Part shown: positions 11,578 to 22,385 of the stretch, piece by piece
Numbering within the stretch: position 1 is the stretch's first letter
Layout: each line of letters opens with the position of its first letter
Assembly: GCA_024180945.1 (NCBI GenBank)
Contig: JAKSGN010000023.1
Span: forward strand, 1,364,001 to 1,428,000
Origin: Macrophomina tecta
Lineage: Eukaryota > Ascomycota > Dothideomycetes > Botryosphaeriales > Botryosphaeriaceae
DNA: 64,000 nt
Direction of reading: 5' to 3'
Made by a program: the position numbers and the translations under genes
Notes under the pieces: generated by a model
The model's input: only the letters and a program-made list of their open reading frames with translations
Told to the model about the DNA's origin: nothing
The model's database searches: none

Positions 11578-13205
11578 CCACCGGGTTGCCGTACAGCCGT
11601 CGCCTCCCGTTGATAAGCCTCTTGTTCCCCATTTCCTATCCTGTGAACTAAAAACTGCCCCTGCTGAGCCTGTAGAGCGCCTCCCTGTGCAATATATCTT
11701 CGCCGGTATTGCCGCTTCTGTTTTCGCCGTTGGTTAGTCGCGCGAAGCTCCGAATTCTCCTTTGCAAGTATCACAGCTGAATTCATCGCCATCTGACATC
11801 CCTTCACAAGTTGACTAAATGCTTGGCTTGTCGGGCTCTGCAATTGGCGTTGAATAAGATTCCGTATAAGCCGAGCCTGTTGCTCTAGCTGGGCTAGAGT
11901 ATGAGGTGTTTCCGACGTCCACTGAGGTGCGTGTCCATTAGCTGTAGCTGGTGGAGAGGGTGTTTTGGTGACGGTAAGCGACGATAAGACGCGTTGTGGG
12001 TTGCACGGTATAAGCCCCGTGGCTTGAAATCTACTTCTAATGTTTTGACTCGTAAATACTGATTGGCGCACCCTCGAGTATATTGCGAGAAAGTCATCTT
12101 TGTCGATATGGTTGGATTCCTTGGCGGACGCTTTCTTGAACCTCCTGACCGTACAAGCGCTTAAGAGGGGACAAGCATCTTACATCAAGCGGCTGGAGAG
12201 GGTGCGATCTATGCGCAGGCATGCAGAGCGCGATAATGTTGTTTGAAATGCAGTATTGGTCAAATTCAGGTGTTGCATGGCTGCTGTGGCCGTCGAGGAT
12301 AAGTAAACGGTAGGCTCTCTTCGTACAAAGACTCTGTGTGCGTATTGAAGTGCTTGGTCCATTCAAATCCAAGCTGGTCAGTCGTCCAACCATTGCTGCT
12401 TACAGAAATTACCCAGTCAGCCGGCAGTCCTCGATACCAGTTTGACTGGTGGACCTTTCCTGCTAGGATGATGAACGGCGGAATCGCCCAGCCGGACGCG
12501 TTGATGCCCTCGATCGCCGTTGTCCACTCACGGTTTCCTGGCTGTACGAAAATTGCTCGGCCGATCGTATCGGAGCTTGTAACGACCTTAGATGTCGCAA
12601 CTACACCCATCATAAATCCTGTCTCGTCAAAATTATAGTCGTCATCGAGAATGCCGTTCAACTGACGCGTCTCTTGAACACGCGTAAACCACGCGTTAAT
12701 TGTGTCTGGATCCTCGCATTTGGCGCGTTGTGAATGGAGCTTTCGATTCGATTTCATTTTAAGCTTAGGCTGGTTGCTAATAAACCGAGATGTCCAATTC
12801 TTGCCGACTGGCTGAGGTGGAGGATTATGGCCGCGCGCTGCTAGTAAACAGTCCGCCATCCTTCGTACATCGATAATCTGGGGAGGGAATCCTCGCCGAT
12901 CGAGGCTTAGGATCCACTCAACCAAAGCCTTCTCCTCGGGCGGCTGTAGCTTTCGTTTTTGCGAATTAGATGCCATCAAGACGACGTTGAAGAGTAGTTC
13001 GAGGTAGATCGTATGATGTTGCAGCCTTGCGAATGCTCGAAACTCGATCGTTTTGAACGGCCTGCTTAGCAAGGAGTAGTCTGCCCTCTTTCTGGGGTGA
13101 TTCGAGGCTCTATGTTGATGTCATTGTTGATTTGCATGAGGACGCGTTTTGGTGTTGGTGGGGTGGCCCACTGACCGGTGTGGCCCACTGAGTGGTGAAA
13201 CATGT
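11565..13205 (-). mobile_element. Decayed Fot1/pogo-type DDE transposon
   Basis: Reading from 13205 leftwards, the 5' terminal sequence ACATGTTTCACCACTCAGTG follows a TA. The transposase comes next: a Tc5/CENP-B-like helix-turn-helix region (KALVEWILSLDRRGFPPQ), NFDETGFMMG (first catalytic D), LILDGHSSHATPEFDQYC (second D) and QPLDV (third D). The C-terminal tail is basic. At least two frame changes (near 12270-12340 and 12090-12110) break it. The 3' end lacks a recognisable TIR and stops at the LINE ORF1 fragment near 11570. Its closest relative in the window is the copy at 62782-64000. Transposition would be cut-and-paste into TA; this copy is inactive. Confidence 0.8.
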
Positions 13206-13264
13206 TAAACAAATCAGGCATTAAGACATTGATCAGACAACGATTGGGCTCCTGTTCCATCACT
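13204..13264 (-). repeat. Dispersed repeat family A, copy interrupted by the pogo insertion
   Basis: On the minus strand, GATGGAACAGGAGCCCAATC is followed by GTTGTCTGATCAATG and GCCTGATTTGTTTAA. It matches blocks at 25786-25990 and, more weakly, at 50035-50225 and 18232-18290. The pogo terminus begins exactly where this match stops, at a TTAA, so the transposon may have inserted into a copy of A. Confidence 0.55.
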
Positions 13265-13868
13265 GGGGATACGCGGTAAGGCTGTTCCATTATGCGAAGC
13301 CGTCCAAGGACTGTCGAGGAATATGAAGGATGTGTCTAGATGGCAAAGTCTTTTTCCCATTATCTAAGAAAATTCTTGGCGCGTCAGAAAACAGTAAGCT
13401 ACCTGTAGAGCATAGTCCATTTAGAGCTATACAGATATGAACGCGTGAACAGATTCTATATCGATGTGAATTAAATGTACCTCACATTTCGCCCGGCAAC
13501 GCGCAGGCTCGCCAGGCACGCAGGAGGGAAGTTACTGGCACGTTTGTGTTCTGTTCTGGTAGGCTTGTGTTTCCATTGTATGCTGCATTTGCACCACGCT
13601 CATCCTAAGCGTACCTGTATCATCCGCTCTGTCATTGTGATCATTTTATGACAATATGCTAAACCCTTCAACTAGATTCTGCGAGCACTTTAGGGGATAT
13701 AGAATTTACGTTTCTTTAAGTGGCTGAGATATCGTAAAGATTTGACATTACTTTAATTACGATGGGTTGAGGGCCTTGAGAAGAGCCATCTTTAAACCAT
13801 TGTGATAACTGAACACATGGGAATGGGGACCTCTCTAGAGGAAGGATGTCAAACGGTAACGGTGCATG
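13265..13868. other. Intergenic, no recognised feature
   Basis: AT-rich spacer without supported genes. Confidence 0.35.
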
Positions 13869-15968
13869 TCAAGGTTCGAGTTTAAACCCAAGAACAACCT
13901 CTAAGTACCACGGCCGGTAAACCTCGTCCACCCATCTGCCGAGGCGCTGAAGTGAAGCTATCAGCTGGTACAATTCCACCACGCTCCCCGTGTTCCCGAT
14001 ATGTATGCGATGGATAATACAAAGCCTTCCTTGCACAGTCTGGGTGAGCAAAAACTTCCAATCATGGCCATACACTGATATTAGAGGGACCGCTGGAAGC
14101 TTGTTCTGATCGGTTGCGTCCGTGTTTTTTGTCGCGGCCATTAGCTGATTCAGCCGCAAATAATGATTCGATACGCTTAGGCATAATCGTTTAAGCGCCT
14201 CACGTTGATTTTCCAGAGGCGTATTGGTTTGTATTATGACTGCAATCGGCAGAGTTCGGATATCGTCCTGGCACACGTAGTTGATTGAAGGACGTTTCCT
14301 CTTGTTTCTGCTTGTTCCCCTGTCTCGTCTGAATCCGTGGTCGCGAAGATTTTCTTGCTCTTGGTGCAATATATCCTCGATTCTCACCTCCATCTTTTCG
14401 TCGGAGCCGAGAACCATGGCGTAATCGACGCGTATACCCTTCTGCGAGGGTTTAATTAGCCGGTCTCCGCAGGTATTTGCCGTCGGTACTGTTTTAATGC
14501 TGCGATATTCGACGTTCGGGGCAGTTCTAACGGATTTCATGTCGCATGAAAGTGCGAGACCTAAAACTTGATCATACAGCTTAGGCTAATCTGGCTCGGG
14601 GGTGTTAAGGAAGAAATTAGTTGCATATTCATGGACAACGCAAAGCTTTTTCCAGAAACTCTTGTGTGCACTATTTTCCGTACCTCCACTTCCACGTCCT
14701 GCAGGAGAGGGTTCTGAGAAGTTATCTTCTATTAGGTGGCGATATTTAAAGAACGGTTTCGCTTGGGACATGACTGCCCTCGGTATGATACCTATGCGAT
14801 GGGATATCTCCAGGAGGTCGTTGACCAACTTTTTGCAACTGGTGGGTTTTTCGGATAACGTTTGTATTGGTACAATTATATGGTCCGACTTGAATACTGG
14901 ATTCACGCCAGAAGCGATGAAAGTCTGTCCCTCGGCGATGAATGGTGGGTTTCCCGCCGTGGGCTGGTTGTGAATCTGATTTGTGTCGTCTGTCTCAGCC
15001 ACTCCTTCTGCATCTTTACTTCCTGGCTTTATTTGGCCATCTCTTCTTTTATGGCTCTCCGAAGCCCTCTTCAATTGCAGGCTACCGGGCATCGCACGTC
15101 CTCCTCTCAAAGTAGTTTCGGGCCTTTTCCATGTCGCCTGAGGTACTACCTCGCCGTTGTACATCTCCAGCAGTTGATTGGCCCACTTCTTTACATACGC
15201 GTGCACCCATATATCCACGCGATGAGTATTACACAGCATTCCCTCGGCTAATAATCCCATTTTCACCAGGAGTGTAGTCCTACTAGCAGGATCTACTGCT
15301 TGCTTAATTCGCTGCCTTGCAGGCCTCGCCATGGAAATAAGCTCGTCGCACCGCTTTCGTTCGCGCTGAAAGGCGATGCACTGTACGTTTCGGTCCACCA
15401 AAACGGTGAACTTGGCTGGGAAGTAGTCCATAGCCGTATTTGGAGAGGATATACCGCGAGGATCGGTTGAACAGTTACAACGACGAGGATCTGGCAAAGA
15501 AACAGCAAGCCTAAGATCCGCAAGGAAGTCCTTCTTGATAGCGGCAATTTTGTCGACGTTGGAATCTACCAGGTTGAAGAACACATGCGTCCAGTAGCGC
15601 TCGTCAGGCAGGTGGCGGCGACAAAGAAGTAGAGTCAAAATATTGATCGCCTGTTTTGGAGGATAGGGCGGATCGCCATCGTCGATTGCATCGTACGCGA
15701 GGTTTAAATGGACGCCTAGAGGGAGGCAACGGTTTTTGCAACGAGATCTCGGATTTCGACTGGTGATAGCCTGGCAGCGCGGTTGACGCGGTCTAAATTT
15801 TCGTAGTGCTACTAAAGCCTGGTTTGCTGGTGTAACGTGATCGCCACTAGCGTTGCGGAACCAAAAGTCTAACGTTAGATTAGGAGTCATAAAGCGACAG
15901 GTACGGGACGACGAAGGTGGCATTTTGTGAGCGGAGGAGGAAAGAAAGACGCCCGGCCCTATCGCCAT
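13869..15968 (-). pseudogene. Fungal PD-(D/E)XK nuclease-like protein with one in-frame TAG
   Basis: A 699-codon frame from ATG 15968 (or ATG 15923, MPPSSSRT) to 13869 is open except for a single TAG at 14586-14588; both halves are in the same frame. The N-terminal half has a Cys-rich start (RCQAITSRNPRSRCKN) and no domain I can name firmly. The C-terminal half matches the fungal PD-(D/E)XK nuclease-like family (PF20516-type): IRVDYAMVL with the motif-II Asp, the strand LPIAVIIQTNTP, VYGHDWKFLL, and the terminal GRWVDEVYRPWYLEVVLGF. Relatives usually have an E-T-K-like motif in the second strand; here it is Q-T-N, so nuclease activity is doubtful even without the stop. The TAG may be a CAG-to-TAG change, a sequencing error, or readthrough. 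Neighbours are transposon relics. Confidence 0.7.
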
Positions 15969-17593
15969 GTATTAAAATCCCAACGCTGTGTCGGCCTCCC
16001 TGGGCTGGCGTGCCTTGCAGTGCTGGTTAATAAGGCGCTTATAATAATTTGCTTATTTTTTTTTTTCAAAGAAAAAGCAAATGAAAATGTAGGGGAGAGG
16101 GGCACGGAGGGCTGCGTACGCTCTGCATGGGAGCGTGATTGGTGACACTAAGTTGTCACCGCTGTCATAAGCCTGAGGTTCTCTGTCTTACTCTAAAATG
16201 AAGTGGTAAATGAAAAAATAGAGAAGGATACTTCAGTCGAACGGTTACCTTACGTGAAGATATCACTGTTCTACCAAATCTGCTTGTTCAATATGTATAT
16301 TGCTAGATAGCAAGACATCCATTTGATGAGGTTGTGCAGTGCTAGAACGAAGGCGAAGCTCATGAAAGGTTGTGTCCGGGACAGTCATTCAATAATTTGG
16401 CGTGAGGGTCCGGTAAGCAAAAGGAGAACGAGACAATGCTGACGACCAATATGTTGCGATTGGCGATCGCAGTTTACTGAGTGACGGTTGTTGAGGATGC
16501 GCATTCTGATTGAGAGGGATATGCCTGATGCATCTCATTTACCGTCCTGTTCTAATCTGAGCCAGTAGCTAATGCGTATAAAGTTCGCTTGGTGTTGGCT
16601 TGGGGTTCTGCTTGCGGTTTATAGAGTTTGCACGTGATGTCGGTTTGTCACAGATTCTGAGCATACGTTGTAGCAACAAAACATTAAATAGTATGTACAA
16701 TTAAGAGGATTGACAGCCGTAGTTCAATCGTCGCAGTAGTAGTAATAGGTCGTTAAAGTACCCATATTCTTAGAATTTTGCCTAGCACAAAATCTCACAC
16801 CATACGGTTGTCCTCACTAGACACGGACTGGACTCTACCACTTTTGTGTCTGTGGGCGCCAATAGAAGCGCGGAAAGTTTTTAGAATAGTCTGATTTTAG
16901 TGGATATAGTGATTACGTGATTCAAACAGACGTCATATGCAGATCGCAAGCTATTCAACCAACACGAAGCAAATCTTATCCGCATTGGCTACTGAGTCAG
17001 GTTAAACAAAGGGGGTACATAAGGCGCCTCCTCTCAATCGCTCAGTGAACTCTGATCACCAATTGCAACAAAATAGTTTTTCTTGAATACAGAAACGAAC
17101 TCAGTTCTTTAGCTGGGCATGTGCCGTAAAACCGTGTAATAAAGTGTGGTTGCTATCTGGAGAAACTTCGCGAGCCGCAGGTCGCATCTAATCAAGGCAT
17201 TACAAAAATCTAGTATTGCCGCAGCAGAGCAGTAAATGCCTTATCAACGGTCACTTCTTATAAATTGTAAAAGCTCTGGAGAAGTGATTGTACAATCCAG
17301 GGTTAATTTTTATGTCTTTCCCTTATCAAGACTTCTGGTATGAATAGTCTAACTCAGTGCGATTAGCTGTCGTGCTTATGCCAGTCCTTACTCAAATTTG
17401 CCTTTTGCGGAGATTTAAAGCCAACTTAAGTTACACTCAAGGACGAAACATACACGAAGCAGTGCTTCCGTATCCGAGTGAGCCCACTCGTACATACATA
17501 GCGACCATCAATATCTGCGGAAAGCCATCACTAAGGCATTGATGGAGACTATTTGATCTATTAGTTAGCAATACGCACCGTGGAGCAACAGTA
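15969..17593. other. AT-rich intergenic region, no recognised gene
   Basis: About 1.6 kb with a short poly-T stretch near 16058-16067, many stops in all frames and no repeat or domain that I could identify. Confidence 0.4.
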
Positions 17594-18220
17594 ATGGCGC
17601 ATACCGTGATGAGCAATGAGACGACTATAGCGGTCGCTGAGGATCTCGCAACGGAGCTAATTAGGGTTACCAGGCAGAATTGGCGCCGCCTGGAGGACGT
17701 GCCAGCCGAAACGCCCAAGGACGGAGTGGTGATCGCTACCTTAACAAAGGAACAGCTCCAGAGGTGGTCAGAATCTGATCTACGCAAACTGGCGAGCCTA
17801 TCCGAACGGACGCGGGGTCAACATAGCCGGGTCGATATGCTCTTGCGTCAACAAGTCCTGTCGCGATGGAAGACGCACGCAGCACAGTTCAGTTGGCAAT
17901 ATGAGCCGCAAGACATCCTAAATGCGCGTGATGCAGCACAGCGGCTAGTTGAAGCGCATTTCATTTTGGGGCAGGAGATGAATGCTAAAATCACCATTTC
18001 CGTGGATGTTCCACTAGGCAATATGCAGCCAACCGTTAGCAAACCTTTCCTTCTACCGCAGGACACCGGCGAAAATGAGTGTGACGATAAAGATATCGTG
18101 CTCAGGATAGCAGAAGCTTTGGCCGAATTAGAAGCCAGTAGAAGAATGAATAGACGGAGAATAAATAACAACAGCCAGCAAGAGGAACGAGTCGCCTGGC
18201 ATAGGGACCAGGAAGGTTAG
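17594..18220 (+). CDS. Hypothetical protein, 208 residues
   Basis: Intact frame from ATG 17594. No known family recognised. It is rich in charged residues, with a likely helical middle (LRKLASLSERTRGQHSRVD, about 75-93; ARDAAQRLVEAHFILGQ, about 117-133) and a helical Arg/Glu-rich end. There is no signal peptide or membrane segment. About 90 bp after the stop lies the TIR of a pogo element, with a short match to dispersed repeat A in between, so the 3' end of a longer gene could have been displaced. Kept as a modest-confidence gene because of length and codon-like composition. Confidence 0.45.
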   Translation: MAHTVMSNETTIAVAEDLATELIRVTRQNWRRLEDVPAETPKDGVVIATLTKEQLQRWSESDLRKLASLSERTRGQHSRVDMLLRQQVLSRWKTHAAQFSWQYEPQDILNARDAAQRLVEAHFILGQEMNAKITISVDVPLGNMQPTVSKPFLLPQDTGENECDDKDIVLRIAEALAELEASRRMNRRRINNNSQQEERVAWHRDQEG

Positions 18221-18231
18221 AAAGAGTTGAT

Positions 18232-18290
18232 CCTGCATGTTGATGATGGAACATAGGCTCAGTCGTCACCTGACCTGTTTCATATTCTAG
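18232..18290 (+). repeat. Partial match to dispersed repeat A
   Basis: TGTTGATGATGGAACATAGG, then CTCAGTCGTCACCTGACCTG and TTTCATA, resembles the start of repeat A at 25786 with internal bases missing. Confidence 0.35.
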
Positions 18291-18391
18291 ATAAAGTTCC
18301 TTATCATGTAACGTATCCCACAAGCGAGCGGACCACCCAAGCGAGCGGACCACCCCATCAACAAAACGCGTCACCTTAGCTTCTATCAACC

Positions 18392-19060
18392 ATGCAACAA
18401 CCAAACCACGCGCAATCTCCCTTATATGAATCTCGTCTATTCTTAGCAAAGCAGGCTATCGATCAAGGCAGAATTCTGAGTAATCGGGGCGCTGCGGAGA
18501 CGTACCACGTCAATCGAATGACTCTTAAGCGACGACGCGACGGGACCCATTCACGACGCGATTGCACGCCCAATTCGCGAAAGCTTACCGATCCCGAGGA
18601 GTCTGTGATTGTTCAACGCATTCTCGACCTAGATTCGCGAGGATGTCCGCCGCGGTTGAGTGCTGTTGAAGATATGGCAAATAAGCTACTTACTGACCGC
18701 GCCGGATGTACCGTTGGCAAGAACTGGCCCTCCAACATCGTGAAACGGACTCCCGGGCTTAAAACGCCTCTGAATCGCAAGTACGACTACCAGCGAGCGA
18801 AATGCGAGGACTTAGAGCTCATCGCGCAATGGTTCGAGCTCGTCCGGAACACTATCGCGAAGTACAGGATCGTGGACGGAGACACGTACAACTTCGACGA
18901 AGCCGGCTTCCTTATGGACATGATCGCAGCTGGAATGGTTGTTACAGCATCGGAGCAACGTACTCGATTAAAGACTGTTCAGTCAGGCAATCGTGAATGG
19001 GTTACGGTGATGATGGCGCATTCGGCTGTCCTTTTGCAGGCGGAAGCCGCGAATCTTTAA
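18392..19060 (+). CDS. Truncated pogo-type transposase: DNA-binding part plus first Asp only
   Basis: ATG 18392, 222 residues. It has an N-terminal helix-turn-helix (AKQAIDQGRILSNRGAAETY), a CENP-B/Tc5-type second HTH (ILDLDSRGCPPRLSAVEDMA; VGKNWPSNIVKRTPGLK) and the YNFDEAGFLMD motif with the first catalytic Asp. After GNREWVTVM the sequence jumps to a helical C-terminal segment and stops at 19060. The second and third acidic residues of the DDE triad are gone, so it cannot catalyse transposition but could still bind its own TIRs. A separate frame further on (to 19326) encodes a CCHC zinc knuckle, CGQCGEPGHNSRTC, which was probably the original C-terminus beyond an A-run (19100-19117) that shifts the frame. 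Confidence 0.8.
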   Translation: MQQPNHAQSPLYESRLFLAKQAIDQGRILSNRGAAETYHVNRMTLKRRRDGTHSRRDCTPNSRKLTDPEESVIVQRILDLDSRGCPPRLSAVEDMANKLLTDRAGCTVGKNWPSNIVKRTPGLKTPLNRKYDYQRAKCEDLELIAQWFELVRNTIAKYRIVDGDTYNFDEAGFLMDMIAAGMVVTASEQRTRLKTVQSGNREWVTVMMAHSAVLLQAEAANL

Positions 19061-19257
19061 AGGGCAAACGAGGCCGCAACGAGACGCAAGAAGCGGCAAA
19101 AAAAAAAAAAAAAAAGCGGACTTAGAAGTGCGGGACGCTAACGATTCAAGCTGGGCAGGATTTGGTCGATGAAAATGCGGTTAACCAGCAGATTTTGACG
19201 GAAACGCGCGAAGGTGGTGCGCAATCGGATGGGCCTGCGACGAAGCGACGGCGATGT

Positions 19258-19326
19258 GGGCAATGCGGTGAGCCTGGTCACAACTCTCGCACATGTCAAA
19301 AAGATGCGCAAACTACTATAGAATAG
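19258..19326 (+). pseudogene. CCHC zinc-knuckle tail of the pogo transposase, out of frame
   Basis: The frame ending at TAG 19324-19326 reads CGQCGEPGHNSRTCQKD, a CX2CX4HX4C knuckle of the kind found at the C-terminus of some fungal Fot-like transposases. It is separated from the upstream frame by the stop at 19058-19060 and the homopolymer A tract at about 19100-19117. A degraded copy of the same end lies at 46010-46112. Confidence 0.65.
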
Positions 19327-19445
19327 GCTCTCTATTATAGATAGTTAATTATCCAAGGCGTTGTGGAGTTATTCGTACTTAAAGCGATTGAGCTTTGATG
19401 GGGTGGTCCGCTCGCTTGGGTGGTCCGCTCGCTTGTGGGATACGT

Positions 19446-19854
19446 TAGTATAAGCCAGAACAACCAACTACTAATTCACTCATTTTACCATCGGTCCACC
19501 ACATGTTCCATCACGACTTGAGAAAATTGTGAGTCTGTCATCTTAACAAATTTCATTGATGCAACCACTCGATGACATCGCACGACATCTTCGTACCTAC
19601 TCCCTCGGAGTAGCACTGCTCTAATACCAGCTTCAACAAGCCCTAAGAAGCCGTTCTCGTCCATCTCTACATCCAATCACGCGCGGCAAACGCCCGTGTG
19701 CTACCAATTCCACATGTCCACGCACGTGCTACAGCTCCAGCACCGGCAAGGCGCGGCGTGTCAAGACACCAAGATCTCGCAAAAATAGAACTGCGACCAC
19801 CACGCGCGATTTCTGAGCTTGCTAGTGTGTGTGGGATTGCAATACAAGATTAGC
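19446..19854. other. Spacer with an unsupported 63-codon minus-strand frame
   Basis: A short minus-strand open frame at 19485-19676 (mostly hydrophobic and charged, no motif) lies downstream of the bZIP gene. Not enough to call a gene. Confidence 0.3.
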
Positions 19855-20736
19855 TCAATAGGCTGGTTGGCACTGGGTTCGAGCAGACAGCCTGGCGTGC
19901 TCGAGCGCAAGTAGTTGAGAAAAAAGCCCCATCAACCTTTCACCATCGCTGCTCTGCATCATCGCACCTTCCGCTCCTGTTGCAAGGCTAGACCGCCACA
20001 GGCCACGGAAGTCAGAAGTGAGCGCATTGTTGTGATGATGACTCGGCGGTAGATTATAGGTCGAGGAAAGGTCGACTGAGCCGTAAAATGACTTGCAGTG
20101 ATTGAACGTATGGGAACCGTCCCGCATAGCCGGTGAGACGGACTCGACATTTGTATCGCTCCCGTACACCATTTCATGATCTTGGTTCTGTGGTTGTTGA
20201 GGTATCATATGAGAGGAGATTGGGCTTGCGCCAAGGCCTTGCTGCAAATCGTTCGAGGCCCTAACGTCGTCCATCTCTTGTTGGCTATTTTCCACCTGCA
20301 GTAACTTTACATCGTCTTTTCCTTTCCGAGAACTACTTTTAGAGAGTGATCCGTTGCTTTCCGGGGTGCGGAGAACCAGCGACGGCTCACCCGCTAGCAT
20401 AGCCGACCTAGCGCTACTCTGGTTTGTTCCCGCTTGTGTTACTCCAAACAACTGCTGGAACTCGCGGTCTTCATCTTCGAGATAACTCAAAAAGTCCTGA
20501 TCATCGCCATCGGCAGGGACTACAGGTTCCGCTCTAGTGCTGAATGCGACCTGATTATCAAGTCTCGATTTCAACAACGTGTTCTCTTTCTGTGCCGCTT
20601 CCAGAGCGGACTGGAGCTTAGACATTTCGTCCCTCATAGAACTAAAGCTGCTTCTTAAGTCATCCAGCTCCTTTTGCCTCTTTTCGCGGAACTTCTGCTG
20701 CGCTCTTTTGTTCTGCTCCTTACGACGGTCTGCCAT
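19855..20736 (-). CDS. bZIP transcription factor (fungal AP-1/Pap1-like basic region)
   Basis: Single-exon, 293-residue frame from ATG 20736. The basic region lies right at the N-terminus: RRKEQNKRAQQKFREKR (about residues 4-20), with the N-x-x-A-Q-x-x-F-R signature of fungal Yap/Pap1-like factors. It is followed by a heptad leucine/methionine zipper (LDDLRSSFSSMRDEMSKL.. to about residue 57). The rest is Ser/Gln/Asp-rich and probably disordered, with an acidic patch (DGDDQDFLSYLEDEDREF) that could activate transcription. No Cys-rich redox domain typical of Yap1/Pap1 is present, so an oxidative-stress role should not be assumed. Expected nuclear and dimeric. The gene is flanked by a pogo element and gene-poor DNA; its targets are unknown. 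An upstream non-coding or short coding exon cannot be excluded. Confidence 0.85.
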   Translation of the reverse strand: MADRRKEQNKRAQQKFREKRQKELDDLRSSFSSMRDEMSKLQSALEAAQKENTLLKSRLDNQVAFSTRAEPVVPADGDDQDFLSYLEDEDREFQQLFGVTQAGTNQSSARSAMLAGEPSLVLRTPESNGSLSKSSSRKGKDDVKLLQVENSQQEMDDVRASNDLQQGLGASPISSHMIPQQPQNQDHEMVYGSDTNVESVSPAMRDGSHTFNHCKSFYGSVDLSSTYNLPPSHHHNNALTSDFRGLWRSSLATGAEGAMMQSSDGERLMGLFSQLLALEHARLSARTQCQPAY

Positions 20737-22385
20737 TGCGCGAATTACGAGATTTCGTATTCGGGGCCACAGAGCATGCTGTTAGCGGCCTTATCAATGG
20801 TATGCGGGCGCTCTATGCACCCGTGGCACTCGCCAAACTTAGTAACATTACCAAGACGACGCTCTGAAACAGTTACTTCGCCACGGTGCACGATGGATGA
20901 TTGTGTTATTCTTAGACACTTATAGACACGCATTGGCGCAGCGTCTGAAGTAATTGATGGTCTTACAAAGAGCATGGCACTTCTTTACTTAGCGCTGGGG
21001 TGATGAATCTATTCTTAGAATCTCGAAGCAGGGCTTAGAATAACCCGCTAGCACGGATCAGCAAGTCAGCCGGTATCCATGGTGTCCGCTTTCTTACACC
21101 ACTGGGTCTTCGAGTATTGGAATCCCAAGTCGGATTCACGCTACATGTCTAACAAACACGCGCTACTCACCGGCTTCTTACCTCCGTTAATCTACTAATA
21201 AACTACCAGTTAGTCAGCCTACATGGCAAATAGAGGGACAAGGCGGGGGAATAAGTCGGGGGAGACATTGCACCTTAGTCTTCACACAGAGGGAGTTCAG
21301 TTGTGGGGTAAGAAGGAAAGCTACAGGCATATAGCGGTGGTTGCACAACACCGCATGCAGTCCAGCTTGTATGCAACCGTTGGGCCCCCGGATAGAGCAT
21401 CGGCCCAGCAGCAGGAAGACACGCGCTTGGGTATGAGAGGCACATTTTACAGTGTGCCGGAGACTCATCGCCCCGGGACGGACTGGTCGTCAGCCGGTTG
21501 CAGAGCGCCAGCATATGAAGTTCCGGTGGAGCAACAACGTAGATCCCGCTGCCTTGACCGCTCGCTGCACGGAGATGCAGCCACACAATTGCATGCAACA
21601 GAATTTTGAGCATCGCTTAGCACGTCGAAGCGTTGGAGCAGCGGTTGCCACCCGATCTGAGCGTGGAATTCCGTTCGTAACTACATATATTCCAAAACAC
21701 AGTTCCCTAGTAATCCAGGCATTATTCACTGTCACGTCTACCAGCCACCGACGATATACACCTCAAGCGATTATTTAAAGACACCTCTGGAGGAAACAGA
21801 AGACTTTTCGACCTTACAATAGTTGCGGCTTGAGGGAAGGGATCGTGCTGAACAAAACTCGCCTACAATGCAGTGCCAACCACTACCCAGTCATTACTAA
21901 CTCAGTCATTGTTTCTGAGCCACTACGTGCTTGTTATTGTCCACCTCTCCATCGCACATGTAGGTCCGATTCACTACTGAGCCTTTTTTGTGTAAAAAAA
22001 AAAAAAAAAAAAAAAGAAACAAAAATTTACCTATCGGGGTGCTCTAAGCCAGGCAAAGATAAAAGCTTTTTTTTTTTTTCGTTTAATATATTTTTAGGTC
22101 TTAGTTCGTGTTAGGTACTGAGAAATCACTGATGAGCACGTGTGAGCTCTAATGTTGATTCATGTCAGAATTATCGTGCATAATTATGTAGACAAATAAC
22201 TCATTACCATCCCACGCGTGACTTAAAAGCGCGATCAGAAGATCACGACGACAACTAAAAAGACACCATCATACGGCTAGAGAACAGAATGTACGGGGAT
22301 CAAAATGTAAGCAGGACGGAGTTCACCAATGCGATAGCGCGCCCCCAACAGCGACTGGTCCTATACTGTACTGAGGGCGCTCAAT
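20737..22385. other. Intergenic; poly-A run and unsupported short frames
   Basis: Overlapping open frames at 21214-21778 on both strands lack motifs. A run of about 21 A lies near 21995-22015 and a T run near 22068-22079. Nothing further was recognised. Confidence 0.35.

Larger units (their letters stand above)
18311..19445 (+). mobile_element. Complete pogo/Fot-like element with internal deletion, perfect TIRs and TA duplication
   Basis: The left end ACGTATCCCACAAGCGAGCG.. (18311) and the right end ..CGCTTGTGGGATACGT (19445) are inverted copies extending about 50 bp. Each contains two direct copies of an AAGCGAGCGGACCACCC unit. TA dinucleotides flank both sides (18309-18310 and 19446-19447). 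The 1135-bp element is too short for a full transposase gene: the coding region starts normally but jumps from the first catalytic region to the C-terminal tail. The TIR layout, including the doubled subterminal unit, resembles the relic at 55885-55956. Confidence 0.88.

Noticed and set aside
21980..22080. Poly-A and poly-T runs as possible retroelement tails
   Set aside because: Similar runs occur all over the window without adjacent element sequence or target duplications; treated as simple sequence.
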